A stretch of DNA of 5,857 nucleotides from Candidatus Kuenenbacteria bacterium CG10_big_fil_rev_8_21_14_0_10_36_11 (GCA_002778535.1 PFBP01000039.1:44416-50272), one strand, 5' to 3'; positions 1 through 5,855 are shown, counted from the stretch's first letter. The notes: generated by a model from the letters alone, not told the origin. Numbers and translations are program-made.

Positions 1-149
1 AAGCGGAAAAATTTGATACTGGCGCAGTGCTCTGGCCAATGCGCGTGGCTCTTTCTGGCCAAGAAAAATCTCCCTCGCCATTTGAAATCGCGGAAGTGTT
101 GGGGAAAGAAGAGACGGTGGAGAGGATTAAATTAGCAGTAGAAAAATAA
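1..149 (+). CDS. gltX: glutamyl-tRNA synthetase, C-terminal fragment (cut by window edge)
   Basis: Only the last 48 codons are present; the first full codon is at position 3 and TAA is at 147-149. The frame reads AEKFDTGAVLWPMRVALSGQ, then EKSPSPFEIAEVLGKEETVE, then RIKLAVEK. This matches the end of the anticodon-binding domain of bacterial GltX, whose conserved pattern is WPlRvaLtG...SPspfEi...lG.e..l.Ri. The enzyme charges tRNA-Glu (in many bacteria also tRNA-Gln) with glutamate in the cytoplasm. The catalytic Rossmann fold and the HIGH/KMSKS motifs would lie upstream, outside the window, so discriminating versus non-discriminating type cannot be judged. The gene is followed at once by a strong terminator and faces hppA tail to tail, so it ends its transcription unit. 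The identification rests on a short but very characteristic stretch. Confidence 0.92.
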   Translation, partial: AEKFDTGAVLWPMRVALSGQEKSPSPFEIAEVLGKEETVERIKLAVEK

Positions 150-185
150 AATTAACCTTGACTTTTTTTCTTTTTGTCTAAATCC

Positions 186-229
186 AAAAGTCTATTCTCG
201 CGAATAGACTTTTTTATTTTTATATTTTT
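186..229 (+). terminator. rho-independent terminator after gltX
   Basis: A perfect 12-bp stem (186-197 with 202-213, arms AAAAGTCTATTC and GAATAGACTTTT) closes a 4-nt loop TCGC. A T-rich tract follows at 210-229 on the plus strand. It lies 36 bp past the gltX stop and just beyond the hppA stop. Read on the minus strand, the stem is followed by TTTTGGATTT, a weaker U tract, so it may also end hppA transcription. The convergent arrangement fits a shared bidirectional terminator, with the plus strand stronger. Confidence 0.88.
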
Positions 230-236
230 GTGTGTC

Positions 237-2279
237 TTAATGCAACAGCATAAATAACGGTGCCAGGACTAATGTCAGGGTTGATAATAGTTTAATCAAA
301 ACATGAAGTGAAGGCCCGGCTGTATCTTTGAATGGATCGCCGACAGTGTCGCCGGCAACCGCGGCTTTATGCGCCACTGAACCTTTGCCGCCATAAACCC
401 CTGTTTCAATATATTTTTTCGCATTATCCCAGGCGCCACCGCTATTGTTTAAGAGTAATGCCATAATAATTCCAGTAATTGTGCCAACCATTAAAGTGGC
501 GCCCACAGCTTCCGGACCCAAGAATAATCCCACCAGTGTTGGCACAATAATAGCGGTTAAACCTGGCAACACCATTTGTTTTAAAGCGCCTTTGGTGCAA
601 ATATCAACTGAACGGGCATAATCTGGTTTTTCAGTATAATCCATAATGCCTGGCTTTTCTTTAAACTGGGCTCTGACATCATTGATAATATAATAAGCGG
701 CTTTGCCAACAGCGCGAATAGCAAAAGAAGAAAAAACAAAAATTAAAGTTGCGCCAATTAGCCCGCCTAAAAACACAACCGGCTTGGCTAAATCAATTGT
801 AGAAATTTTTACTTCTTCAAGATAAGCGGAGAATAACAAGAAAGCGGCCAGAGCAGCTGAGCCAACAGCATAGCCCTTGGTTAAGGCCTTAGTTGTATTA
901 CCAACAGAATCAAGACGATCGGTTTTAGAGCGCGTTTTATTTGGTGCGTCAGACATTTCCACAATACCGCCGGCATTATCTGTGATCGGGCCAAAATTAT
1001 CCATAGCTAAAATATAAGCCGCGGTCGCGAGCATGCCTATTGTAGCCATGGCTGTGCCATATAAACCGCCATGAGCCAGGCCAGTTGATTTGCCAATTAA
1101 ATATGAACCTAAAATCGCGGCGGAGATGGCGAGGACTGGCAGGCCGGTGCTTTCTAAACCAACAGCAAAACCAGAAATAATATTTGTGGCTGGCCCTGTT
1201 TCAGAGGACTTGGCAATTTCTTTGACTGGCCGGTATTTATGTTCAGTATAATATTGAGTGATATAAACAAAAGCAATGCTTGTGGCAATGCCAATTACAC
1301 CCGCGAGGAAAAATTTAATCCAATAATTATTTAATAATAAAAAAGTGGCCAGAGCAAAACCAAGAATCGCAAGAACCGTGGTAATAGCATAACCGCGGTT
1401 CAGTCCTTTCATTGGATCCTCGTCTTCTTTAATGTGCACGCACATCACTCCTATAACAGAAGCGATCAAACCAAAAGCGCGTGCGACTAATGGGAAAATT
1501 ATTCCTTTGAGACCAAAGACAGGAAAAAGAGCAATGCCTAAAACCATAGCGCCAATATTTTCCGCCGCAGTTGATTCAAATAAATCAGCGCCACGGCCAG
1601 CGCAATCGCCTACATTATCGCCTGTCAAATCAGCTATGACAGCCGGGTTTCTTGGGTCATCTTCAGGAATACCGGCTTCAACCTTGCCAACTAAATCAGC
1701 GCCTACATCAGCGGCTTTAGTATAAATGCCGCCGCCGAGTTGCGCGAATAAGGCGACGAACGAAGCGCCAAAACCAAATCCGACCATCAATAACGGAGCT
1801 TCCAGAGGATTTTTTAAACCGCCGTAAAGCCAGAATAATCCTGCCACGCCCAAAAGTGAAAGCGCGACCACCATAATGCCAGAAATCGCGCCGCCGCGCA
1901 TAGCGATTTTTAAGGCCTTGTTTAAACTTTTTTCAGCCGCGGCCGCTGTTCTTAAATTTGCTCTAACCGAAACATACATTCCTACATAACCAGATAAGGC
2001 AGAACATATAGCGCCCAAAATAAAGGCAAAGGATGTATGCCAAGCATAAGATGTTTTGCCGCTAAAAGCATAGATAGCAAAAATCAGAATGGCTAAAATA
2101 GCAGTGAAAATGGCAATGGTTTTATATTGCCGTTTTAAAAAAGCCATAGCGCCTTCTCTGATGGCCGCGGAAATTTCCTGCATTTTAGCTGTGCCTGTTT
2201 CTTGTTCCAGCACATAGCGGGCTAAAAAATAAGCAGTCACTAGACCTAAAAAACTAATTACAAAAACAAGGGTGAACAT
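237..2279 (-). CDS. hppA: membrane-bound H+-translocating pyrophosphatase, K+-independent type
   Basis: The product is 680 residues, normal for this family (about 660-770), very hydrophobic, and expected to have 16 membrane helices. It hydrolyses cytoplasmic pyrophosphate and moves protons across the membrane. Family landmarks appear in order: IREGAMAFLKRQY at 40-52, GGGIYTKAADVGADLVGKVE at 182-201, the acidic PPi/Mg site from DDPRNP (207) through DLTGDNVGDCAGRGADLFES (217-236), DNFGPITDNAGGIVEM at 427-442, GNTTKALTKG at 460-469, NNSGGAWDNAKK at 611-622 and DTVGDPFKDTAGPSLH at 644-659. Lys464 and Thr467 occupy the two positions that are Ala and Ala/Gly in K+-dependent enzymes, which indicates the K+-independent class; characterised members of that class pump H+. 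Glu235 in DLFES is the semi-conserved membrane glutamate. The ATG at 2279 is chosen because the N-terminal helix (MFTLVFVISF...) starts directly there; no Shine-Dalgarno is visible upstream. The gene is intact, convergent with gltX and divergent from the RRM gene. Confidence 0.97.
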   Translation of the reverse strand: MFTLVFVISFLGLVTAYFLARYVLEQETGTAKMQEISAAIREGAMAFLKRQYKTIAIFTAILAILIFAIYAFSGKTSYAWHTSFAFILGAICSALSGYVGMYVSVRANLRTAAAAEKSLNKALKIAMRGGAISGIMVVALSLLGVAGLFWLYGGLKNPLEAPLLMVGFGFGASFVALFAQLGGGIYTKAADVGADLVGKVEAGIPEDDPRNPAVIADLTGDNVGDCAGRGADLFESTAAENIGAMVLGIALFPVFGLKGIIFPLVARAFGLIASVIGVMCVHIKEDEDPMKGLNRGYAITTVLAILGFALATFLLLNNYWIKFFLAGVIGIATSIAFVYITQYYTEHKYRPVKEIAKSSETGPATNIISGFAVGLESTGLPVLAISAAILGSYLIGKSTGLAHGGLYGTAMATIGMLATAAYILAMDNFGPITDNAGGIVEMSDAPNKTRSKTDRLDSVGNTTKALTKGYAVGSAALAAFLLFSAYLEEVKISTIDLAKPVVFLGGLIGATLIFVFSSFAIRAVGKAAYYIINDVRAQFKEKPGIMDYTEKPDYARSVDICTKGALKQMVLPGLTAIIVPTLVGLFLGPEAVGATLMVGTITGIIMALLLNNSGGAWDNAKKYIETGVYGGKGSVAHKAAVAGDTVGDPFKDTAGPSLHVLIKLLSTLTLVLAPLFMLLH

Positions 2280-2292
2280 ACGAAAACATTAT

Positions 2293-2320
2293 CTTTGTCT
2301 CGCGTATTGCAAGACAAAAG
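2293..2320 (-). other. hairpin in the hppA leader, just upstream of the start codon
   Basis: TTTGTCT (2294-2300) and AGACAAA (2312-2318) form a 7-bp stem. A further GC/GC pair (2302-2303 with 2309-2310) is possible inside the 11-nt loop, and a C-G pair outside it across a one-base bulge. The structure ends about 14 nt before the hppA ATG, in the place where a ribosome-binding sequence would normally lie. It has no U tract toward hppA, so it does not look like a terminator. Whether it affects translation is a guess. Confidence 0.4.
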
Positions 2321-2333
2321 ATTTTTAATTATA

Positions 2334-2361
2334 TTTATAATGTCATTTTTTAATTTATCAA
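2334..2361 (-). promoter_or_regulatory. candidate sigma70-type promoter for hppA
   Basis: Read on the minus strand, TTGATA (2361-2356) and TATAAA (2339-2334) are separated by 16 bp. Transcription would start near 2327 and give a leader of about 48 nt carrying the hairpin at 2293-2320. A second TATAAT lies at 2333-2328 but has no good -35 at normal spacing. The region is very AT-rich, so chance matches are likely; confidence is modest. Confidence 0.4.
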
Positions 2362-2404
2362 ATAATTATAAATCTGGCAAGAGTAGAATGCAGGAACCAA
2401 GAAT

Positions 2405-2433
2405 TTGACATATTTCTTATGATTTGCTATCAT
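2405..2433 (+). promoter_or_regulatory. strong sigma70-type promoter for the RRM gene
   Basis: A perfect TTGACA (2405-2410) and TATCAT (2428-2433) are separated by the optimal 17 bp. TGC immediately precedes the -10, giving an extended -10 (TGnTATCAT). This is the best promoter match in the window. It predicts a start near 2440 and a 5' leader of about 150 nt before the ATG at 2590. No other gene lies in between. Confidence 0.75.
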
Positions 2434-2439
2434 ATAGTT

Positions 2440-2589
2440 ATTAACAAACCCTGTTAGCAACAAGCATCAATTTAAACGAGAAAAAACCACAAGTTAATTT
2501 TTCGTCCAAGGTGCGTTTCAAGGTCGGAAACAGGCAATTTAAAGAGTGACCTTGTTAATTTATTAACAGCGCACTAACAAAAAATTACT
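2440..2589 (+). promoter_or_regulatory. long structured 5' leader of the RRM gene
   Basis: The predicted transcript has several potential stems. A: TAACA 2442-2446 with TGTTA 2452-2456. B: ACGA(G)AAAA 2476-2484 with TTTTTCGT 2498-2505, one bulged G. C: CAAGGTC 2519-2525 with GACCTTG 2548-2554, a perfect 7-bp stem and 22-nt loop. D: TGTTAAT 2553-2559 with ATTAACA 2562-2568. C and D share bases 2553-2554, so they compete at their border. A second CAAGGT (2507-2512) can replace the 5' arm of C, and GTTAAT at 2493-2498 can replace the 5' arm of D. The motif TTAACA/CTAACA or its complement recurs at 2441, 2452, 2553, 2563 and 2574. No Shine-Dalgarno precedes the ATG. Long structured leaders are known for cold-induced RNA-binding protein genes; switching or autoregulation here is inference. 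Confidence 0.5.
2553..2568. repeat. 16-bp palindrome with 2-nt centre in the RRM leader
   Basis: TGTTAATTTATTAACA has 7-bp perfect arms around a central TT and lies 21 bp before the RRM start codon. It could be a DNA operator, although it sits far downstream of the predicted promoter, or an RNA hairpin near the initiation site. The 2-nt centre makes a tight RNA loop, so one or two inner pairs would open. Its arms also occur singly elsewhere in the same leader. Confidence 0.45.
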
Positions 2590-2916
2590 ATGGCAAATAA
2601 AGTATTTGTGGGCAGTTTAAGCTGGGATGCGACTGAAGATCAGGTGCGAGAATTATTTTCTCAAGCCGGTGAAATCACATCCATATTTATTCCAGTGGAC
2701 AAATTTTCCAACAAACCCAAAGGTTTTTGTTTTGTGGAATATGGCACTGATGAAGAAACTGCTAAAGCTATTGAAATGTTCAATGGCCAGGAATTTATGG
2801 GCCGCAATCTCGTGGTGAACGAGGCCAGACCCAGAGAAGATAGACCAAGACGTTTTGATGATAATCGCGGCGGTAACGACCGCGGCAATTTCCGCAGAGG
2901 CGGTTATTCCAGATAA
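2590..2916 (+). CDS. small RRM-domain RNA-binding protein with RGG-like tail
   Basis: The product is 108 residues: a single RNA recognition motif at about 4-80, then a basic, glycine-rich tail. RNP2 is VFVGSL (5-10) and RNP1 is KGFCFVEY (44-51). The aromatic residues that stack on RNA bases are present at F6, F46 and F48. Between them lie the expected helix 1 (EDQVRELFSQAG, 16-27) and helix 2 (DEETAKAIEMFNG, 54-66), and strand 4 ends in NLVVNEARP (73-81). The tail (82-108) is rich in Arg, Asp, Asn and Gly, with RGG at 93-95 and RRGGYSR at the end. This layout is that of the bacterial and cyanobacterial Rbp-type proteins, cytoplasmic single-strand RNA binders often linked to cold response or RNA chaperoning. 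The ATG at 2590 is the natural start because RNP2 follows within five residues; no Shine-Dalgarno is seen. It is a single-gene unit with its own promoter, long leader and terminator. Its RNA targets are unknown. Confidence 0.95.
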   Translation: MANKVFVGSLSWDATEDQVRELFSQAGEITSIFIPVDKFSNKPKGFCFVEYGTDEETAKAIEMFNGQEFMGRNLVVNEARPREDRPRRFDDNRGGNDRGNFRRGGYSR

Positions 2917-2929
2917 TATCTGTTTTTAA

Positions 2930-2974
2930 AAAAGTAGGGAACAAAAATTTTTGTTCCCTACTTTTGTTTTTGTC
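2930..2974 (+). terminator. terminator after the RRM gene: perfect 36-nt palindrome plus T tract
   Basis: Bases 2930-2947 and 2948-2965 are exact reverse complements (core GTAGGGAACAAAAA / TTTTTGTTCCCTAC). After opening a small loop at the A/T centre the stem is about 16 bp. T-rich sequence (TTTTGTTTTTG) follows on the plus strand and a matching T run lies on the minus strand, so it could act both ways. It starts 13 bp past the RRM stop. A small palindrome CAGATA-A-TATCTG (2910-2922) overlaps the stop codon. Confidence 0.88.
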
Positions 2975-2992
2975 AGATTTTTCAGGTATAAT
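2964..2992 (+). promoter_or_regulatory. candidate sigma70-type promoter for the P-type ATPase gene
   Basis: A perfect -10 TATAAT (2987-2992) lies 17 bp from TTGTTT (2964-2969), which matches the start of the -35 consensus. The -35 overlaps the T tract of the preceding terminator, so one unit ends where the next begins. Transcription would start near 2999 and give a leader of about 130 nt that includes the repeats at 3011-3114. The -35 is weak. Confidence 0.45.
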
Positions 2993-3010
2993 TATGAATA
3001 AGAGGAATTG

Positions 3011-3031
3011 GTAATTTGTAATCCGTAATTT
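3011..3031 (+). repeat. three tandem heptamers GTAATYY
   Basis: Three adjacent units read GTAATTT, GTAATCC and GTAATTT. GGAATTG (3004-3010) just before them is a diverged relative. Similar runs of GTAATTY/GTAATCC units are familiar between genes in Patescibacteria-like genomes, where false translations read as repeats of ITNYQL-type peptides; this comparison is from memory. The array is short, so its status as a true repeat is not certain. Confidence 0.5.
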
Positions 3032-3037
3032 GCTTTG

Positions 3038-3114
3038 TTGGTTCAAAGTAAAGATACGCCATTGGCATGTCTCTACAAAAGAACAAATTGGTTCAAGGTA
3101 TAACCTTGAACCAA
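3038..3114. repeat. nested direct and inverted repeats upstream of the ATPase gene
   Basis: TTGGTTCAAAGT (3038-3049) and TTGGTTCAAGGT (3088-3099) are direct repeats matching at 11 of 12 bases, 50 bp apart. The second copy forms a perfect 12-bp stem with ACCTTGAACCAA (3103-3114) around an ATA loop. The first copy could pair with the same 3' arm, one G-T or A-C type mismatch aside, enclosing the imperfect palindrome at 3048-3076. The hairpin ends 14 bp before the GTG start of the ATPase gene and has no T tract, so it is not a normal terminator. It may be a mobile-repeat remnant, an mRNA structure in the leader, or both. Confidence 0.6.
3048..3076. repeat. degenerate palindromic element ending in GGCATGTCTCTAC
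   Basis: Pairing 3048-3060 with 3064-3076 around ATT gives 10 Watson-Crick pairs, one G-T wobble and two mismatches across 13 positions. The right arm reads GGCATGTCTCTAC; the left arm is a decayed complement (GTAAAGATACGCC). Palindromes of the general form GTAGAGAC...GTCTCTAC are common dispersed intergenic repeats in several bacterial groups, and this looks like a worn copy. The family link is from memory, not from a search. Confidence 0.5.
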
Positions 3115-3128
3115 CTTAATTAAATCCT

Positions 3129-5855
3129 GTGACAAATTTTTTAAGACCACAAAAACAATCTTTTTTTCATCCCATTACCAAATGGTGGGCTTTTAGTTTG
3201 GCTGATACTTTTAAAAGATTGGACGCGACAGAAAATGGTTTGACCCGCGAAGAAGCGCATGAGCGGCAGAAAAAATATGGTTTTAATGTATTGCCAACGC
3301 AGAGAAAAAACGGGCCTCTCATAATTTTGAAACGGCAATTTAATTCTCCCGTGATTATTGTTTTACTTGTGGCTGGCGTGATTAGTTTTGTTATGGCTGA
3401 TTTTGTGGACGCGGGTGTGATATTTTTGGGTGTGACAGTTAATTTATTGGTTGGTTTTTGGCAGGAGAACAAAGCAGAGAAAGCGTTAATGGCTTTACAA
3501 AAAGTGACGGTGACTTTTGCCAAAGCTTTGCGCAATGGACGGGAAGAATTAATGCGATCAGAAGAATTAGTGTCTGGTGATATTATTTTTGTATCGCCAG
3601 GCGATAAAATTCCAGCTGATGCTCGGTTGGTTAAAACTGAAGCTTTGAAAATTAATGAAGCAGTTCTGACCGGGGAATCAGAAGAGCGGAAAAAAAATCT
3701 TAAAATTTTAAGTCCGGAAACTATTTTAGCTGAAAGAGATAATATGATTTTTAAAGGTACGATTGTTTTGTCTGGCAGCGCTTTGGCAGTTGTAGTAGAA
3801 ACCGCGGCTGAAACAGAAGTAGGCCGGATTGCTTTACTTTTGAAAAATGTAGTGGAAGAACCCACGCCTTTGCAAAAAAAACTTGGCCAGCTGGCGCGAT
3901 TTTTAACCAAATTGATTTTAATTATTGTTTTTATAATTTTTGTGATTGGCCTTGTATTTGGCCGTGATTTTAGAGAAATTTTTACCACCTCGGTGGCCTT
4001 GTCAGTGGCTGCGATTCCAGAAGGGCTGGCTGTTGTTGTGACTGTTATTCTGGCGCTTGGGATGCAGAGAATTTTAAAACATCAGGCTTTGGTCAGAAAT
4101 TTATTAGGCGCTGAAATTTTAGGCTCAACTGAAGTAATTTGCGTTGATAAGACAGGCACCATTACTGAGGGCAAAATGCAGGTGGTTAAAATCATCACGG
4201 AAAATAACCATTTTGACTGGCATGAAAACAAAGAATTAGCTATGACAGAAGCGGAAGAACAGGCCTTTTTATTGCGGATTGGAGTTTTGTGCAATGACGC
4301 GAAGATTTTGGTTGATGCGGACGGGACAATACAGATAGTTGGCGAGGCAACTGAACAAGCTCTGCTTTTAGCTGGCGAGAATTTTGGTTTGGATAAAAAA
4401 GAATTAGAAAAATTATATCCAAGAATTGATACGATTCCATTTGATTCAAACTATAAATTTATGATGACTTTGCATCGTTTTAGCGCGGAAGAAAATATTA
4501 TTTATCTCAAAGGCGCTCTGGAAAAAGTCCTGTTTTTTTCCAATTACATTTATTCGCATCATATTAAACACCATTTAGAACTGAACGCATACCGCCGGGG
4601 AAAAATCATGGAAGCTTATGAAAAATTATCCCGCGAGGGTTTAAGGGTTTTGGCTGTGGGTTATAAAAAAGTGAATAAAGAAATTACCGGCATTGCCCGC
4701 AGTGTTGATCCATCAGCCGCTAATGTTTATCAGCCCATGGCAGAAATTTACACGAATTTTATTTTTGTGGGGCTGATTGGCATTAAAGATCCTCTGCGCT
4801 CCCATGTTAAAGAAACAATCCAATTGGCGGAAAAAGCCGGCATTAAAACAGTTATTATTACTGGCGACAATAGATATACAGCCGAGACAATTGGCAAGGA
4901 GGCTGGTTTAGAAATTAGTGACGGCCACATTCTTGAGGGAGATGAATTGGAGAACATGACAGAAACAGATTTGAAAGCTAAAGTGAAAGATATAAAAATT
5001 TATAGCCGCACCACGCCAGAGCAGAAATTAAAAATAGTCAAAGCATGGCAGGATAATAATGCGGTTGTGGCCATGACAGGCGACGGCATTAATGACGCGC
5101 CAGCTCTAAAGCAGGCGAACATTGGCATTGCCTTGGGCGGGGCTACTGATGTGGCTAAAGAAGCCAGCGATCTGATTTTACTTAATAATAATTTTGCCAC
5201 GATTATTGAAGCGGTTAATCAAGGCCGGATTATTTTTGCCAATATTAAAAAAACAGTTTTGTATTTTTTGTCTGATGTTTTTACAGAAATTACTTTGGTG
5301 ATTTTATCTTTAATTTTTAAGTGGCCTCTGCCAGTTTTAGCTTCGCAGATCATTTGGGTCAATTTAATTGATGACACTCTGCCAGCTTTGGCTTTAACTC
5401 AAGATAATGAAGACGGCGCTTTGGATAAAAATTCGATGGCAAACAGAGAAATTTTGGACAAGGAAAATAAAATTTTAATTATGGTAATTAGTTTTTTAAC
5501 CGCGCTTATCATGCTATTTATTTTCTGGATTTTTTATCAGAATAAAGCCGAGAATCTGGCTTTGGCGCGGAGTGTGGCTTTTGTTTTTTTGGGTTTGGAT
5601 TCTTTGCTCTACGTGTTTTGCGTGCGCAATTTAAAAAAACCAGTATGGCAAACCGATTTTCAAAAAAATAAATTTTTACTGGCTGGCGTGGCTATTGGCA
5701 TTGGTTTGCAGATGTTGGCTATTTATCATTCATTTTTTCAGGAAATTTTTAACACAGTTAGTTTAAATTGGTGGCAATGGTTGGTAATTATTTTTGCTAA
5801 CATAATTGTGATTGGCGTGGTGGAAGCAGTGAAATGGGTGTTTTATAAAAAGTAA
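3129..5855 (+). CDS. type II P-type cation-transporting ATPase (Ca2+-ATPase-like), complete
   Basis: The product is 908 residues, full length for a bacterial type II (SERCA/PMR1-like) pump of the cytoplasmic membrane. It has an N-terminal cation-ATPase domain (about 18-88, GLTREEAHERQKKYGFN at 37-53). The actuator domain has VSPGDKIPADARL (155-167) and TGES (181-184). M4 carries PEGL (297-300). The phosphorylation site is DKTGT with Asp340. The nucleotide domain has KGA (461-463), and the P domain has TGD (578-580) and TGDGINDAP (650-658). Ten membrane helices fit: M1-M2 about 70-110, M3-M4 259-311, M5-M6 707-756, M7-M10 781-905. Compared with SERCA, ligand positions Glu309, Glu771, Asn796 and Asp800 appear as Glu298, Glu720, Asn745 and Asp749, while Thr799 appears as Asp748 and Asn768 as Val717. 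Ca2+ is therefore likely but not certain; another cation is possible. A TAA at 3120-3122 closes the frame, so GTG at 3129 is the only usable early start; ATG does not occur until inside M1. No Shine-Dalgarno is visible. All catalytic motifs are intact. Confidence 0.95.
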   Translation: MTNFLRPQKQSFFHPITKWWAFSLADTFKRLDATENGLTREEAHERQKKYGFNVLPTQRKNGPLIILKRQFNSPVIIVLLVAGVISFVMADFVDAGVIFLGVTVNLLVGFWQENKAEKALMALQKVTVTFAKALRNGREELMRSEELVSGDIIFVSPGDKIPADARLVKTEALKINEAVLTGESEERKKNLKILSPETILAERDNMIFKGTIVLSGSALAVVVETAAETEVGRIALLLKNVVEEPTPLQKKLGQLARFLTKLILIIVFIIFVIGLVFGRDFREIFTTSVALSVAAIPEGLAVVVTVILALGMQRILKHQALVRNLLGAEILGSTEVICVDKTGTITEGKMQVVKIITENNHFDWHENKELAMTEAEEQAFLLRIGVLCNDAKILVDADGTIQIVGEATEQALLLAGENFGLDKKELEKLYPRIDTIPFDSNYKFMMTLHRFSAEENIIYLKGALEKVLFFSNYIYSHHIKHHLELNAYRRGKIMEAYEKLSREGLRVLAVGYKKVNKEITGIARSVDPSAANVYQPMAEIYTNFIFVGLIGIKDPLRSHVKETIQLAEKAGIKTVIITGDNRYTAETIGKEAGLEISDGHILEGDELENMTETDLKAKVKDIKIYSRTTPEQKLKIVKAWQDNNAVVAMTGDGINDAPALKQANIGIALGGATDVAKEASDLILLNNNFATIIEAVNQGRIIFANIKKTVLYFLSDVFTEITLVILSLIFKWPLPVLASQIIWVNLIDDTLPALALTQDNEDGALDKNSMANREILDKENKILIMVISFLTALIMLFIFWIFYQNKAENLALARSVAFVFLGLDSLLYVFCVRNLKKPVWQTDFQKNKFLLAGVAIGIGLQMLAIYHSFFQEIFNTVSLNWWQWLVIIFANIIVIGVVEAVKWVFYKK

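Noticed and set aside
155..160. ACCTTG recurs in three intergenic regions (155, 2549, 3103), with CAAGGT at 2507, 2519 and 3094, a possible shared operator.
   Set aside because: Six bases is too short, it also occurs inside hppA, and spacing to promoters differs at each site.
1432..1725. A 97-codon plus-strand ORF antisense to hppA.
   Set aside because: It mirrors the conserved catalytic region of the pyrophosphatase and resembles no known protein family.
2994..3014. A six-codon ORF (MNKRNW, then TAA) in the predicted ATPase leader, a possible leader peptide.
   Set aside because: It starts just upstream of the predicted transcript start, has no ribosome-binding sequence, and such short ORFs are frequent by chance.
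2795..3046. An 83-codon minus-strand ORF across the RRM 3' end and the intergenic repeats.
   Set aside because: It reads through the terminator palindrome and heptamer repeats, has no protein-like composition, and is opposite the real RRM gene.
3167..3988. A 273-codon minus-strand ORF inside the ATPase gene.
   Set aside because: It is antisense to conserved ATPase domains, is Ser/Thr/Lys-rich with no motif, and is a by-product of codon use in the true gene.
237..5855. A possible operon joining the two ion pumps.
   Set aside because: hppA is on the opposite strand and each unit has its own terminator and candidate promoter.
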